DNA of 64,000 bases from Paucibacter sp. B2R-40 (GTDB lineage: Bacteria; Pseudomonadota; Gammaproteobacteria; Burkholderiales; Burkholderiaceae_C). This document shows positions 27,422 to 37,521 of this stretch, piece by piece (the stretch's first letter is position 1; every line of letters starts with the position of its first letter). The notes beneath the pieces are model-generated. The model did no database searches, was not told the origin of the DNA, and worked only from the letters and a program-made list of their open reading frames with translations. The position numbers were made by a program, and so were the translations under genes. The stretch is taken from assembly GCF_025717555.1 (NCBI RefSeq), contig NZ_JAJIRP010000009.1, positions 1-64,000 of the forward strand, given 5' to 3'.

Positions 27422-28106
27422 GACTGAGGCTCTATGTTGCGATGCACCATTATTGTTTGGGTGCAGCCTGAGCCGAGGGTCACAAGCGCTCGAATTGACG
27501 TCGGAAAGCGCCTACAAACTCAATGAGCGATCAAACACACGCTCACGGCCAGTTCGCGTCATTCGGATGCGCGATGGAGGCAGCGACAGGGTGCTCGGAG
27601 CGGAAATTCAAGTTCAGGATTTGAGCCAGACACCGGTGAGATTTGCTGTCGATCAATCGATCACACTGAACTCGCAGTCTCGGCTGCATTGCGAACGGCC
27701 GAGTTGGTCGTCAGGGCAATGCGGTCGAAGTGAGGTCTTTTGACTGGGCGCCGCGAAATGGCCCTTGCGACCAAGGGAGCCGGCAAAGGCTGTCAGACCA
27801 AGCGCCGCCGAAAACCACATCGCCTCAATGCCATAGCGCATCAGCAGCAAACCGCGGCGTCAGGGAGTAAGTGCCGGTGCGATCCGCGCCGACGCCATCA
27901 GCAGCACCTGCCCATGCCTATGCCCCGGCCGGTGCCCGTGCCCGTAAGCCTGACCATAAGTACAAAGCGCTCATGTCCCGTCGTCTGTGCACTATCGAAC
28001 GCAGATTGTGCGGCCCAAAACTCGTTTGACTTCGTCAAAATGAACTGATTCCGGACATTGCATAACCACTGAATCGCGCGCCTCAAAATGCACGTTTTGG
28101 CACCAC
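27422..28106. other. Intergenic stretch, no gene seen
   Basis: About 685 bp between two minus-strand genes. It holds a repeat-tail fragment (27546-27593), an imperfect TGCCCA/GTGCCC minisatellite near 27910-27945, and a TTTGAC/GTCAAA hairpin at 28025-28039 that might end katE transcription. Open frames here have no recognisable homology. Confidence 0.4.
27546..27593 (+). repeat. Fragment J, matches the downstream edge of repeat copy B
   Basis: 48 bp align without gaps to 7104-7151 with 8 mismatches by eye (shared pieces CGGCCAGTTC, GTCATTCGGAT, CAGGGTG). No other part of the repeat is present here. Confidence 0.5.
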
Positions 28107-30536
28107 TCAAGGCCGCGGAGCATCAGTCTCGCGCTCAGGATGGCGATGCCGGGCGATGGCGGCGATGAAGGCGGTGCTGGCATCCTTGCTCAATTCCTTC
28201 ACCAACAGCAGTCCGGGATCGCCATCTCCATTGGCTAGGGCAAGCGGCACGCCCGCGAGGCCCAGCAGCTCGCGGCCCAGGCCCAGCGCCAAGATGGTCT
28301 TGCCGTGGCGATACTGATCCTTGATGAACTCGAAGGTATGGGCGTCGGCGGCCAAACCGGCGACAGCGGCAGCGCCATCGGGCAAAACCAGCGCGTCGAA
28401 CAAGAAGCCGGGCTCGTTCTCCAGCGAGGCCTGCGCCACAAGTTCCGTGCCGTCCTCACTGCTGACCGGCCCGATGCGCGGCGCCAGGAACTTTGGGCTA
28501 GCACCTGCGCTCAGCAAGGCGGCGTGCACCGCTGCGGCGCTTTGCCCGACGACGCCCTCCGCCAGCAGGATGGCGATCTTGCGGCCCTTGACCGAGCCGT
28601 CTCCGGGCCGGGCCATCAAGGACAGCGCCGGCGAATGGCTGATTTCGGGCTGTATGGCTTTGTCTATAGCCAGCGGCATCGCCTCGGGCAGCGGCTTCAT
28701 ATTGAGCCCCTCGGCCACCTCGGCGGCCAGGGTCTCGGACGCATTCCTGAGCATGGACACCACCCGCTGTCGGATCGCCGGCACCGTCACCTTGCTGAGT
28801 TCGAAGCGAAAGGCCGCCGCAATATGCGCTTGCTCGACTGGCGTCTGGCTGTCGAAGAACAAGCGGGCCTGGTTGTAATGCTCGGCAAACAGCTGCGGCT
28901 TGGCGCGCACCTTGCCCTGCTCATCGCGGGCCCGCAGCTTGACCGCGACCGAGTTGAAACCCTGCACGGCCCCGGCCTGGAAAGGGCAGCCGCCGCCCAG
29001 CGAATTGGGCTCGTAAGACACCCGGCCGCGCGGGATCGCCTGGCGGTGCATGCCGTCGCGCTGGTTGTTGTGCACCGGCACCAGCGGCGCGTTGATCGGC
29101 AGTTCATGGAAGTTGGGCCCACCGAGCCGGCTGATCTGCGTGTCCACATAGGAATGGATGCGCCCGGCCAGCAGTGGGTCGTTGGAGAAGTCCAGGCCGG
29201 GGATGATGTTGGCGGTGCAAAAAGCGACCTGCTCGGTCTCGGCAAAGAAGTTGTCCGGGTTGCGGTTCAGCACCATGCGGCCGATAGCGCGTACCGGCAC
29301 CAGTTCCTCCGGCACCAGCTTGGTCGCGTCGAGGATGTCGAAGCTGAACTGCTCGGCCTGCGCCTCGGTGAAGGTCTGCACGCCCAACTCCCACTCGGGG
29401 TAGGCGCCGCTTTCGATGCGCTCCCACAAATCGCGCCGGTGGTAATCGGGGTCGGCGCCGGAGATCTTGACCGCTTCGTCCCAGACCAGCGAATGCGTGC
29501 CGTATTTGGGCGTCCAGTGGAACTTCACGAACACCGATTCGCCGGCGGCGTTGACCAACCGGTAGCTGTGCACCCCGAAGCCCTGCATGGTGGCGTAGCT
29601 GCGCGGCAGCCCCCGGTCGCTCATCACCCACATCAACATATGGGTGGACTCGGGCATCAGCGAGACGAAATCCCAAAAGGTGTCGTGGGCGCTGGCCGCT
29701 TGCGGCATCTGGTTGTGCGGTTCGGGCTTGACCGCATGGACCAGGTCGGGGAACTTCATCGCGTCTTGGATGAAGAACACCGGCATATTGTTGCCGACCA
29801 GATCCCAGTTGCCCGCGTCGGTATAGAACTTGACGGCGAAGCCGCGCACGTCGCGCGCAGTGTCTTTGGAGCCGCGCTCGCCGGCCACGGTCGAGAACCG
29901 AGCGAACACCGGCGTGATCTTGCCGGCCTCCTTGAACGGCGCCGCCTCGGTCAGCGCGGTCAGCGGCTCGTAGCATTCGAAAAAGCCATGCGCGGCCGAG
30001 CCGCGTGCGTGGACGATGCGCTCGGGAATGCGCTCATGGTCGAAGTGGGTGATCTTCTCGCGCAGGATGAAGTCCTCCAGCAGCACCGAACCGCGCGTGC
30101 CGGATTTGAGCGAGTTCTGGTTGTCGGCCACGGCCACGCCTTGGTTGGTGGTCAAGGCCTGGCCTGCGGAGTCCACCCGCACGCGGTCGAGTGAGCCGGT
30201 CGCCGCGTTGCCGCCCAGTGGCGCTACGCTGCCTAGCTTGGCGCTGCTATTGACTTCGCTTAACGTGCTGGCCGCGGGCAAGCGAGATTCCGGCTCGGCC
30301 GTCGCACCGGCCGGCGGCATCAAACCCCGTTCGAAACCATGTTCAGCGGCCTTGTTCGGGTTGAAGGGCATGGCGGCGACCAGGGCCTGCGTTTGCGCCA
30401 GTTGCTGGGCCATGGGGTCAGGCGGCAGAGCAGCCAGCGCGCGCTTCTTTTTAGGCTCCGGAAAGGTGGCGGGCGCCGCCGAGGAGGCCAGGGTGGGGGC
30501 TGAAGTTGCAGCAGCGGATTTTGGAGTCTTGGGCAT
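28107..30536 (-). CDS. katE: Catalase HPII (large-subunit, clade 2)
   Basis: About 809 residues, the large-subunit type that ends in a DJ-1/PfpI-like domain ([22 protein letters not shown] onward). It decomposes H2O2 in the cytoplasm. The catalytic His177 lies in [16 protein letters not shown], and the heme pocket and proximal region [12 protein letters not shown] carry the axial tyrosine. E. coli KatE has 753 residues; the extra length is an Ala/Pro/Lys-rich N terminus. ATG 30536 lies 9 nt after the yihY stop, so the two are probably one transcript. Confidence 0.95.
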   Translation of the reverse strand: MPKTPKSAAATSAPTLASSAAPATFPEPKKKRALAALPPDPMAQQLAQTQALVAAMPFNPNKAAEHGFERGLMPPAGATAEPESRLPAASTLSEVNSSAKLGSVAPLGGNAATGSLDRVRVDSAGQALTTNQGVAVADNQNSLKSGTRGSVLLEDFILREKITHFDHERIPERIVHARGSAAHGFFECYEPLTALTEAAPFKEAGKITPVFARFSTVAGERGSKDTARDVRGFAVKFYTDAGNWDLVGNNMPVFFIQDAMKFPDLVHAVKPEPHNQMPQAASAHDTFWDFVSLMPESTHMLMWVMSDRGLPRSYATMQGFGVHSYRLVNAAGESVFVKFHWTPKYGTHSLVWDEAVKISGADPDYHRRDLWERIESGAYPEWELGVQTFTEAQAEQFSFDILDATKLVPEELVPVRAIGRMVLNRNPDNFFAETEQVAFCTANIIPGLDFSNDPLLAGRIHSYVDTQISRLGGPNFHELPINAPLVPVHNNQRDGMHRQAIPRGRVSYEPNSLGGGCPFQAGAVQGFNSVAVKLRARDEQGKVRAKPQLFAEHYNQARLFFDSQTPVEQAHIAAAFRFELSKVTVPAIRQRVVSMLRNASETLAAEVAEGLNMKPLPEAMPLAIDKAIQPEISHSPALSLMARPGDGSVKGRKIAILLAEGVVGQSAAAVHAALLSAGASPKFLAPRIGPVSSEDGTELVAQASLENEPGFLFDALVLPDGAAAVAGLAADAHTFEFIKDQYRHGKTILALGLGRELLGLAGVPLALANGDGDPGLLLVKELSKDASTAFIAAIARHRHPERETDAPRP

Positions 30537-30545
30537 GATGATCAA

Positions 30546-31550
30546 TCAGTGGGTTGAGGACGCTAAACCTGCGCGTAACAAGCCGCAGGAAGATGAGGCC
30601 AAGGGGCTGGTCGGCTGCCCCGAAGCTAGGCCAGGGCAAGGGCCTAGTGCGCTGCCGGTCTTGCTGGGCGGGGTCTGTACCGCAACCTGCCGGGCCGACA
30701 CGTGGCGGAAGGAGCCAAAGCTGTGCGCATAGGCCCAAGTGAATTCGGCGCCGAACAGAAAGATCTGGGCCGAGTAGTAAACCCAAAGCAAGAGCACGGC
30801 CAGCGAGCCGGCGGCGCCGAAGGCCGAGGCCACACCGCTCTTGCCGATGTAAAGGCCAATCAAGAGCTTGCCGATATTGAACAGCAGCGCCGTCACCCAA
30901 GCGCCTATCCACACATCGCGCCAAGCGATGCGCACGCGCGGCATGATTTTGTAGATCAACGCAAACATCGCCGCCACCAAGACATAGCTGATGACGAAGT
31001 TGACGAAGCCGGCCAAGACCGCCCAGCCGGCCAGCCGCGCCCCGCTCCAGGCACTGAAGGCCGCGATCGCTGCGCTCAGCAGCAGTGAGGTCGTCAGCAA
31101 GAAGCCTATGCCCAGAATCATCCCGAAAGACAGCAGGCGCGAGCGCAGCAAACCCCAGAGACCTTGCGGCTTGTTGCGCTGCGGCGCGCGCCAGATGCGA
31201 TCCAGCGCGTCCTGTAGCTCGCCGAACACCGTGGTCGCACCCAGCAGCAGCAAGGCCCCACCGATCAGCGCAGCGGTCCAGCTTTCGGCCGGCCGCGCGG
31301 CACTCTCCAACATCGCCTGCACAGCCAGCGCGCCGCTCTCGCCCATCAAGCCGCGCAGCTGCATCAGCACTTCGCCGCTGGCTGCCTCGCGCCCGAACAC
31401 CAGGCCGGCCACCGAAATTGCGATCAGCAAAAGCGGCGCTATCGAGAACATCGTGTAGTAGGCCAAGGCGGCGCCCATGCTCGGCGCGTAATCATCAATC
31501 CAGGCGGTACCGGCCTGCTTGCAAAGCCGCCAGAGTTGCGCCGGCCTCAT
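30546..31550 (-). CDS. yihY: YihY/BrkB-type inner-membrane protein
   Basis: About 334 residues with six membrane helices, family YihY (once called ribonuclease BN). Visible signatures are DDYAPSMGAALAYYTMFSIAPLLLI and the ATTVFGELQDALDRIW segment. Function is unknown; some members affect complement resistance or stress tolerance. The start ATG 31550 overlaps the stop of an upstream small ORF by 4 nt, and katE follows 9 nt later. Confidence 0.88.
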   Translation of the reverse strand: MRPAQLWRLCKQAGTAWIDDYAPSMGAALAYYTMFSIAPLLLIAISVAGLVFGREAASGEVLMQLRGLMGESGALAVQAMLESAARPAESWTAALIGGALLLLGATTVFGELQDALDRIWRAPQRNKPQGLWGLLRSRLLSFGMILGIGFLLTTSLLLSAAIAAFSAWSGARLAGWAVLAGFVNFVISYVLVAAMFALIYKIMPRVRIAWRDVWIGAWVTALLFNIGKLLIGLYIGKSGVASAFGAAGSLAVLLLWVYYSAQIFLFGAEFTWAYAHSFGSFRHVSARQVAVQTPPSKTGSALGPCPGLASGQPTSPLASSSCGLLRAGLASSTH

Positions 31551-31738
31551 CGCGCGGTGCGGCTGACCAGGGTGCCATACAAGGCTTGCCCGGCGCCGCT
31601 GCTGGGCCGCATCGAAGACCGGTACGCTGAGCGCAGCGCGGCCCGCAGTTCGGCCCAAAGACCAGCCCACAACTTAGTCCATAGAGCCCGGCGCGCTGCG
31701 ACTGCGCGCTGCGTTGCTTCTTGTTTTTTCTCGCCCAT
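31547..31738 (-). CDS. Small protein translationally coupled to yihY
   Basis: 63 residues, no recognised family. It opens MGEKKQEATQRAVAARRALW and has a Trp/Ala/Leu-rich amphipathic middle (TKLWAGLWAELRAALRSAY). AGAGGT stands 5 nt before the ATG, and its TGA overlaps the yihY ATG by 4 nt, which is strong context for a real gene. Confidence 0.6.
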   Translation of the reverse strand: MGEKKQEATQRAVAARRALWTKLWAGLWAELRAALRSAYRSSMRPSSGAGQALYGTLVSRTAR

Positions 31739-31947
31739 CTTGACCTCTGCCTACTTGAGCAGCTAAGGCTACCCGCGCAAGAGCTTCTGCTGCAGCAGCC
31801 GAGAGGCCGTTGCTTTGTCGGACAAGTCCTTCACAAGGCAGCGCCATTGGCCGGCTGCGGTCTTGGCCCTTGTCGGCGACGATCGGTGATCAAGCTTGTC
31901 CGGCCCTAAACATGGGCCCGCCGCATCTTCCCGAACCGGAACCCCGC

Positions 31948-33123
31948 ATGAAGAACCTTTTCTCAGCAAGAACGAAGGCCTTCAACGCCGACGCCATCAA
32001 TGCCACGATTGAGCGGGCGCTGACCAGCGCCGGCTTGAATACGGCCATCGGCCCGATGCGCCATGTCACCGAAACCATCCGGTGCGCCCTAGCCGCCGGG
32101 CGGACATCGGACTCTCACTCTGCCGCTGCCGTTGACGTTGACGCTGCCGTTGACGCCAAACTTGATCGAGGCAGACTGCGCAAGCCCGCCTCGAGCAAAC
32201 AGGCGCTCAAGCCAGGCAGCTTCGAAACTCATCAATTCAGCAACGCGGCCGGCAGCCGCGCTTACAAGGTCTATAGCCCCAAGGCAGCGTCAGCCACGCC
32301 GCGCGCCATGGTCGTGATGCTGCATGGCTGCACGCAGACGGTTGACGATTTCGCGGCCGGCACCCAGATGAACCGCCTGGCCGATATCCACGGCTTTCTT
32401 GTCCTCTACCCCGAGCAGGCCGCGCAGGCGAATGCCTCCAAATGCTGGAACTGGTTCCAGCCCCAAGACCAGCTGCGAGGCGATGGTGAGCCTTCGCTGA
32501 TCGCCGGCATCGCCCGCGAAGTGGCGGACAAGCATGGCGCCGACCCGCAGCGCATCTTTGTGGCCGGCCTGTCGGCCGGCGCTGCGATGGCTGTCGTGCT
32601 GGGCGAAACTTATCCGGAGTTGTTTGCCGGCGTTGGCGCTCACTCGGGCCTGCCTTACGGCAGCGCGCACGATATCCCGTCGGCTTTGCTGGCCATGAAA
32701 GGGGGGCGCAGCGGCATCGCTGGCCTGCGCAATTTTGGCCAGACGGCCGTAAGCCAGGGCCGCAGCGCCACGCAGGCCGTGCCGACTATCGTGTTCCACG
32801 GCGATAGAGACCATACCGTGCAGCAGTCCAATAGCAAGCTGATCGTCCAGCAGGCCCGCGACGCGTATGGCTCGGGGCCAAGCCAGGATGCCTTGCATGT
32901 CGGCACCCGATTCGGCGTTGCAGAAGGCGGGCGCCGCTTCAGCCGGGAGATCCACACCGACGCCCTTGGGCAAGCTCGAATTGAAAGTTGGACTCTGCAC
33001 GGTGGCGGCCATGCTTGGTCGGGTGGCCATCCGAGTGGCTCCTACACCGACGGCGCCGGCCCCGATGCTTCGGCGGAAATGGTGCGGTTCTTCTTGGATC
33101 TAGCCCCTGCCGGTTCGGCATGA
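31948..33123 (+). CDS. PHB depolymerase family esterase
   Basis: About 391 residues. Alpha/beta hydrolase of the LpqC/PHB-depolymerase group: oxyanion box MLHGCTQT (about 124-131), nucleophile GLSAG (Ser209), Asp in HGDRDHTV, and His in HGGGHAWSGG. No clear signal peptide is found; the first 100 residues are low-complexity (AAAVDVDAAVDAK). Members hydrolyse short polyhydroxybutyrate or feruloyl-type esters; the substrate is unassigned. ATG 31948 chosen; ATG 31912 would add 12 residues. Confidence 0.85.
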   Translation: MKNLFSARTKAFNADAINATIERALTSAGLNTAIGPMRHVTETIRCALAAGRTSDSHSAAAVDVDAAVDAKLDRGRLRKPASSKQALKPGSFETHQFSNAAGSRAYKVYSPKAASATPRAMVVMLHGCTQTVDDFAAGTQMNRLADIHGFLVLYPEQAAQANASKCWNWFQPQDQLRGDGEPSLIAGIAREVADKHGADPQRIFVAGLSAGAAMAVVLGETYPELFAGVGAHSGLPYGSAHDIPSALLAMKGGRSGIAGLRNFGQTAVSQGRSATQAVPTIVFHGDRDHTVQQSNSKLIVQQARDAYGSGPSQDALHVGTRFGVAEGGRRFSREIHTDALGQARIESWTLHGGGHAWSGGHPSGSYTDGAGPDASAEMVRFFLDLAPAGSA

Positions 33124-33172
33124 GGCGTGCTCACACCGAGAGGTCTCGGCGAGTCGATCCCAAGCGACGCAC

Positions 33173-33415
33173 TTGTCAGGAACCGTCGATTGCTGGGTCA
33201 GCGACAACGGCCAAGGCATTGCCGCCGAATTGATAGAAAAGGTCTTCGACAAGGGCGAATCCGGCGGCGAGGCCGGCGCCGCGTCGAGCCTTGGACTGGG
33301 CTTGGCCATCGTCAAGTCCTTCATTGAAGCGCACGACGGCAGCATTGCTTTGCACAGTGTGCTTGGCGAGGGCTCCAAGTTCTACTTCACCTTACCCGTG
33401 CAAGCGAGGCCGGAC
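33173..33415 (+). pseudogene. Sensor histidine kinase, 3' fragment (HATPase only)
   Basis: The frame encodes the end of a histidine kinase: VSDNGQGIAAELIEKVFDKG (G1 box), SSLGLGLAIVKSFIEAHDG (G2 box) and GSKFYFTLPV. No DHp domain, sensor or natural start lies upstream. It then runs antisense into the following diguanylate cyclase gene. Confidence 0.75.
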
Positions 33416-33424
33416 GCGTCATGC

Positions 33425-34333
33425 TCAGCCTGGCGATCTAGACGGGTTGATCGAGGCCACCGGTGCCTCGAAAAATACGCAGGTGCCGGGCAACGATTTC
33501 GCTCGGTACATTGCAGTGTCGGCATTGGCGATCAAAATATCACCGCTCTGGCCATCATGCGGGTAGAGCGCAATGCCGATGCTTGGTGTGATGACCAACT
33601 GCAGATCGCCATGGCTGATTGGGGCAGCGATCGCCGCCTGTACCAGGCCTGCGATACGTGCAACGTCGTCGCGACTTGTCGGATTGATCAGCAAGTACAG
33701 GAATTCGTCACCGCCGTTGCGGCAGACCGTGTCCTCGTCGCGCGCTTGACTCAGCAAACGCTGCGCGACCACCGTCAGCACTGAATCACCGGCAGCATGG
33801 CCATGGCTGTCATTGATCAGCTTGAAGCGGTCGAGGTCCAGAAACATCACCGCGAGCATCCAGCCGTGACGGTCGGCGCCAGCGATGGCTTGAGCCAGGC
33901 GGTCATCGAACAAGGTGCGGTTGGGCAAGCCTGTCTTCTGATCATGCATGGCAAGGGTACTTGCAGCACGTTCGGCATGGCGTGACGCGGCGAGTGCAGT
34001 TTCGGATTCAGCCAGGGCTTCGCGTGACTGGCTCAACGCCTGTTCGACATCCTTAACCTCAGCAAGGCCATGGGCCAAGGTGTCCGCCACCTCCTGCAGA
34101 TCGTCGGCGCAATCCTGTACCTTGATACCGATGGCCTTGCTGTTCTGCAGAACTTGGTCGGCCGGCAGCATTTTCTCCCCCCGCGCGATGCGCACTGTGG
34201 CGAGATCACTGGCTACAGCCAAGTCGTCGGCACAGTCCTCCACCTTGACCTTGACCTCTTGGCTCTTATCGAGCGCCGCCTCTAATGCGTTCAATGTGTC
34301 TGACGGCGTGGGTGCGTTGGGCGGCAGTGTCAT
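33425..34333 (-). CDS. Diguanylate cyclase (GGDEF)
   Basis: 302 residues, soluble. Residues 1-125 are helical and probably a coiled coil or degenerate sensor with two repeated elements (VKVEDCADDLA and IKVQDCADDLQ); the GGDEF domain follows. The active site is RNGGDEFLYL and RDED five residues before is an I-site. It should synthesise cyclic di-GMP. The DCADDL repeat is unusual and suggests an internal duplication of a small unit that may carry a ligand or dimer contact. Confidence 0.9.
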   Translation of the reverse strand: MTLPPNAPTPSDTLNALEAALDKSQEVKVKVEDCADDLAVASDLATVRIARGEKMLPADQVLQNSKAIGIKVQDCADDLQEVADTLAHGLAEVKDVEQALSQSREALAESETALAASRHAERAASTLAMHDQKTGLPNRTLFDDRLAQAIAGADRHGWMLAVMFLDLDRFKLINDSHGHAAGDSVLTVVAQRLLSQARDEDTVCRNGGDEFLYLLINPTSRDDVARIAGLVQAAIAAPISHGDLQLVITPSIGIALYPHDGQSGDILIANADTAMYRAKSLPGTCVFFEAPVASINPSRSPG

Positions 34334-34432
34334 TTTTTAGAAGTCATTGGTGCCTCTGGAGTGTGAGCGCCGTCCGCCGGGGCGTCTGTAGGACAAGGAG
34401 ATGTTCCTGAGCGCTGCAACGGCAGCGGCGCG

Positions 34433-34610
34433 GTGGGGGTGCTGAATCCCGACCCGAGTACGCCCGGCATGCGCGAGAAATTCATCCTCGGCATTCAGCA
34501 TGCCTTCAGCCCGGACCTCCAGATACGTGCCTCAGGCGAACGCTACCGCGTTGACGACGCGGTCGGCAAGCTTGGCGGCGTCACCGTGCTCTCGGCGAGG
34601 CGGGCTCTCT
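34433..34610 (+). pseudogene. Outer-membrane beta-barrel (OmpA-like) protein, fragment
   Basis: The frame contains GMREKFILGIQHAFSPDLQI and RASGERYRVDDAVGKLGG, followed by VTVLS, which is like the last two strands of OmpA-like eight-stranded barrels (usual ending VDLLSVGLVYRF). The expected final strand is lost after VLSAR. No upstream part is present. The remainder of the 34334-34843 gap shows no gene. Confidence 0.4.
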
Positions 34611-34843
34611 CAAGCGGACGCGACACCCGACAGACTCGACCCGACCCGAATCGATCCTCACTTCGCTGGAACTTATTGGTCGAATCGCAGCCCTGAGCCC
34701 TCCGCCACGCTTCTATGTGCTTCAACGCACAGTTCTCACCAAGCCCGGCGCGCAGACTCGACCGTTCTAAACCTTCACGTCCGGCACCAGTTCGCGCCCC
34801 TTTTGGCGCCCTGCAGGTTTGACCTCTCCCAGGAGTCCCACCC

Positions 34844-35920
34844 TTGCTTTTCGACAACTTTTCGTTCCGCTCGCTCCAACTCGCCAATCACATGGTCATG
34901 GCGCCCTTGACACGCAGTCGGGCCACGCTCCAGCACACGCCAAATGCATTGATGGCAACCTACTATGGCCAGCGCGCGACCGCCGGCCTGATCATCACCG
35001 AAGGCACCTCGCCCAGCCCCAACGGCCTGGGCTACCCGCGCATCCCGGGGATGTACGACAAAGCACAAGCGCAGGCCTGGAAGGCCACCACGACGGCCGT
35101 GCACGAACAGGGCGGCACGATCTTCGTGCAGTTCATGCACTGCGGTCGGGTGGCACATGTGGCCAACCTTCCGCCCGGCGCCGAGGTTCTCGGGCCCGGC
35201 AGCGCTGTGTGCCCGGGCGAGATGTACACCGACACCCTGGGCATGCAGCCGCACAGCCCGCCTCGGGCCATGAGCGAAGCCGACATCGCACAGGCCGTCG
35301 AGGAGTACGCGACCGCCGCGAGGCTTGCCATCGAAGCGGGTTTCGATGGTGTCGAAATTCATGGCGCCAACGGCTATCTGGTCGAACAGTTTCTGAACCC
35401 GCTCGTCAACCTTCGTACCGATGGCTATGGCGTCAGCATCGAAGGCCGCAATCGTTTTGCGCTCGAGATCGCGAGTGCCACCGTCGCTGCAATTGGCCCC
35501 GACCGGGTCGGCATCCGGGTCGCGCCCTTTGGCGTTTTCAACGGCACCGGTGCGTTCCCCGAAGTGCAGGCTCAAACCCTGGCACTGGCCGGGTCACTGT
35601 CCGCGCTGGGCCTGCTGTACCTGCACCTGGTCGACCATTCGTCCATGGGTGCGCCGCCGGTGCCCGCCGATTTCAAGCTCAAGCTGCGTGCCGGCTTCGA
35701 CGGGCTGTTGATCCTGTCCGGCGGCTTTGACCACGCCAGCGCCGAACAGGCCTTGCTCGAAAAACGCGGCGACCTGATCGCCTTCGGGCGGCCGTTTCTG
35801 GCCAATCCCGACCTGGTGGCGCGCATGCGCAAGGGTGCGCCACTCAACGCTCCGGACGAGGCCACCTTCTATGTACCCGGCTCCAAGGGCTACACGGACT
35901 ATCCGGCCATGGCGACCTGA
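34844..35920 (+). CDS. Old yellow enzyme family alkene reductase
   Basis: 358 residues, FMN-dependent TIM barrel. Family features: APLTRSRA, the substrate-binding HGANGYLVEQFLNP motif (His and Asn pair), and FGRPFLANPDLV at the end. These enzymes reduce activated C=C bonds or nitro compounds with NAD(P)H. The start codon is TTG at 34844, supported by AGGAG 8 nt upstream. It is 29 bp ahead of an aldehyde dehydrogenase gene and may be co-transcribed with it. Confidence 0.93.
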   Translation: MLFDNFSFRSLQLANHMVMAPLTRSRATLQHTPNALMATYYGQRATAGLIITEGTSPSPNGLGYPRIPGMYDKAQAQAWKATTTAVHEQGGTIFVQFMHCGRVAHVANLPPGAEVLGPGSAVCPGEMYTDTLGMQPHSPPRAMSEADIAQAVEEYATAARLAIEAGFDGVEIHGANGYLVEQFLNPLVNLRTDGYGVSIEGRNRFALEIASATVAAIGPDRVGIRVAPFGVFNGTGAFPEVQAQTLALAGSLSALGLLYLHLVDHSSMGAPPVPADFKLKLRAGFDGLLILSGGFDHASAEQALLEKRGDLIAFGRPFLANPDLVARMRKGAPLNAPDEATFYVPGSKGYTDYPAMAT

Positions 35921-35949
35921 CCCACACACCAGCCCGAGGACACATCTTC

Positions 35950-37332
35950 ATGACTTACCAAAGCATCAACCCCAACGACGGCAAGTTGCTGACAAGCTTC
36001 GAGCACCTGAGCAATGCCCAACTCGACAAGGCGCTGGCGGCGTCTGAGAGCTGTTTCCAGACCTGGAAGCACAAGAGCTACGCCGAGCGCGCCGTCATCC
36101 TGAACCGAGCGGCGGAGCTGCTACACACCCATGGCGACGACTTCGCCCGATTGGCGACACTGGAGATGGGCAAGCGCCTTGGTGAGGCGCGCAGCGAAGT
36201 CAGGTTCAGCGGCGACATCCTGGCCTACTACGCAGAGCACGCTGAGTCTTTTCTGGCACCGGCCAAGCTGCATCCCCATCACGGCCAAGCACATATGGAA
36301 AGCTCGCCACTTGGCGTGCTGTTCTGCATCGAACCCTGGAACTTTCCCTACTACCAGCTCGCCCGCGTCGCAGGGCCGCAGCTGATGGCCGGCAATGTCC
36401 TGGTCGTGAAGCACGCCGGATGCGTGCCGCAATGCGCGATCGCGTTCGAGCAGCTGATGCTCGATGCCGGCGCACCGCTCGGTGCATACACCAACCTGCT
36501 GATTTCCTATGAACAGTCGGACCGCGTGATCGACGACCCACGCATCAAGGGCGTGGCGCTGACTGGCAGCCTCGGCGCCGGCCGCAGCGTGGCGGCCCGT
36601 GCCGGACAGAATCTGAAGAAGTCGACCATGGAGCTCGGCGGCAGCGACGCTTTCATCGTGCTCGATGACGCCGATCTGGACCAGGTGATTCCATGGGCCG
36701 TCTGGGGTCGCATGTTCAATGCCGGCCAGACTTGCTGCGCCGCCAAGCGTTTCATCGTGCTGGACGCCGTCGCCGACAAGTTCTTGGCCCGCTTCAAGTC
36801 AGCATTGGAGGACTTGAAGCCCGGCGACCCGATGATTGAAGCGACCACGCTCGGGCCGCTGTCCACCGAAGCCGCACTGGTGCAACTGTTGGCGCAGGTC
36901 GACGCCGCCGTCAAAGGCGGCGCCAAGCTGCTGCTCGGGGGCGCGCGAATCGCCCGCCCAGGCTGGTTCATGCAGGCCACCATCCTCACCGACATCGCCC
37001 CCGGCAATCCGGCGTTCCGCGACGAGTTCTTCGGCCCGGTGGCGTCGTTCTTCCGCGTCAAGAGTGAGGACGACGCTATCGCGCTGGCCAACGATTCCGA
37101 TTACGGTCTCGCCGGCTCGGTGTGGACCCGGGACGAAGCGCGCGGCAAGCGCGTGGCCAGTCGTATTGAGGCCGGGATGCTGTTCGTCAACAACCTCGAC
37201 TGGACCGATGCCGAACTGCCTTTCGGCGGCATCAAGCACTCGGGCTATGGCCGCGAGTTGGGCCGCATGGGCATCCAGGAGTTCGTCAACAAAAAGCTCG
37301 TGCGCAGTGGCGATATCGCCGCACCGGTCTGA
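35950..37332 (+). CDS. NAD(P)-dependent aldehyde dehydrogenase, succinate-semialdehyde type
   Basis: 460 residues. Catalytic Glu228 (MELGG) and Cys262 (GQTCCAAKR) are present, as are the PWNFPYYQ and PFGGIKHSGYGRELG signatures that place it in the short succinate-semialdehyde dehydrogenase group (Sad/GabD-like). Substrate assignment within the group is uncertain. It sits behind the alkene reductase, and a short SDR stump follows it. Confidence 0.9.
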   Translation: MTYQSINPNDGKLLTSFEHLSNAQLDKALAASESCFQTWKHKSYAERAVILNRAAELLHTHGDDFARLATLEMGKRLGEARSEVRFSGDILAYYAEHAESFLAPAKLHPHHGQAHMESSPLGVLFCIEPWNFPYYQLARVAGPQLMAGNVLVVKHAGCVPQCAIAFEQLMLDAGAPLGAYTNLLISYEQSDRVIDDPRIKGVALTGSLGAGRSVAARAGQNLKKSTMELGGSDAFIVLDDADLDQVIPWAVWGRMFNAGQTCCAAKRFIVLDAVADKFLARFKSALEDLKPGDPMIEATTLGPLSTEAALVQLLAQVDAAVKGGAKLLLGGARIARPGWFMQATILTDIAPGNPAFRDEFFGPVASFFRVKSEDDAIALANDSDYGLAGSVWTRDEARGKRVASRIEAGMLFVNNLDWTDAELPFGGIKHSGYGRELGRMGIQEFVNKKLVRSGDIAAPV

Positions 37333-37348
37333 CTACCAAAGAATTCAA

Positions 37349-37504
37349 ATGCACACATCGTCCATGCCATCCCAGATCACCCAGGCGCCGGTCTGGTTCA
37401 TGACCCGCTACTCCACCGGCTTCGGCCCGGAATTCGCTAGGCAGCCCATTGAGCGAGGCTGCCGCACTGCGATGCGGAAGCAAACTTTCCCCCATTATTT
37501 TTAA
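37349..37504 (+). pseudogene. Short-chain dehydrogenase, 5' stump
   Basis: 51 codons. QAPVWFMTRYSTGFGPEFA matches the first strand and nucleotide loop of SDR enzymes (normally VWFITGCSTGFGRELA), with the first Gly of the TGxxxGxG motif replaced (TRYSTGFG). The frame is lost directly after and stops. Together with OYE and ALDH it suggests a former three-gene operon. Confidence 0.6.
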
Positions 37505-37521
37505 GCAAGGAGCAAGCAGCA

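Noticed and set aside
27740-28048. Basic/proline-rich 102-codon open frame in the 27.4-28.1 kb gap
   Set aside because: Low complexity from a GTGCCC minisatellite, no ribosome-binding site, no homology.
28305-30194. 629-codon open frame antisense to katE
   Set aside because: Composition of a shadow frame; katE on the other strand explains the region fully.
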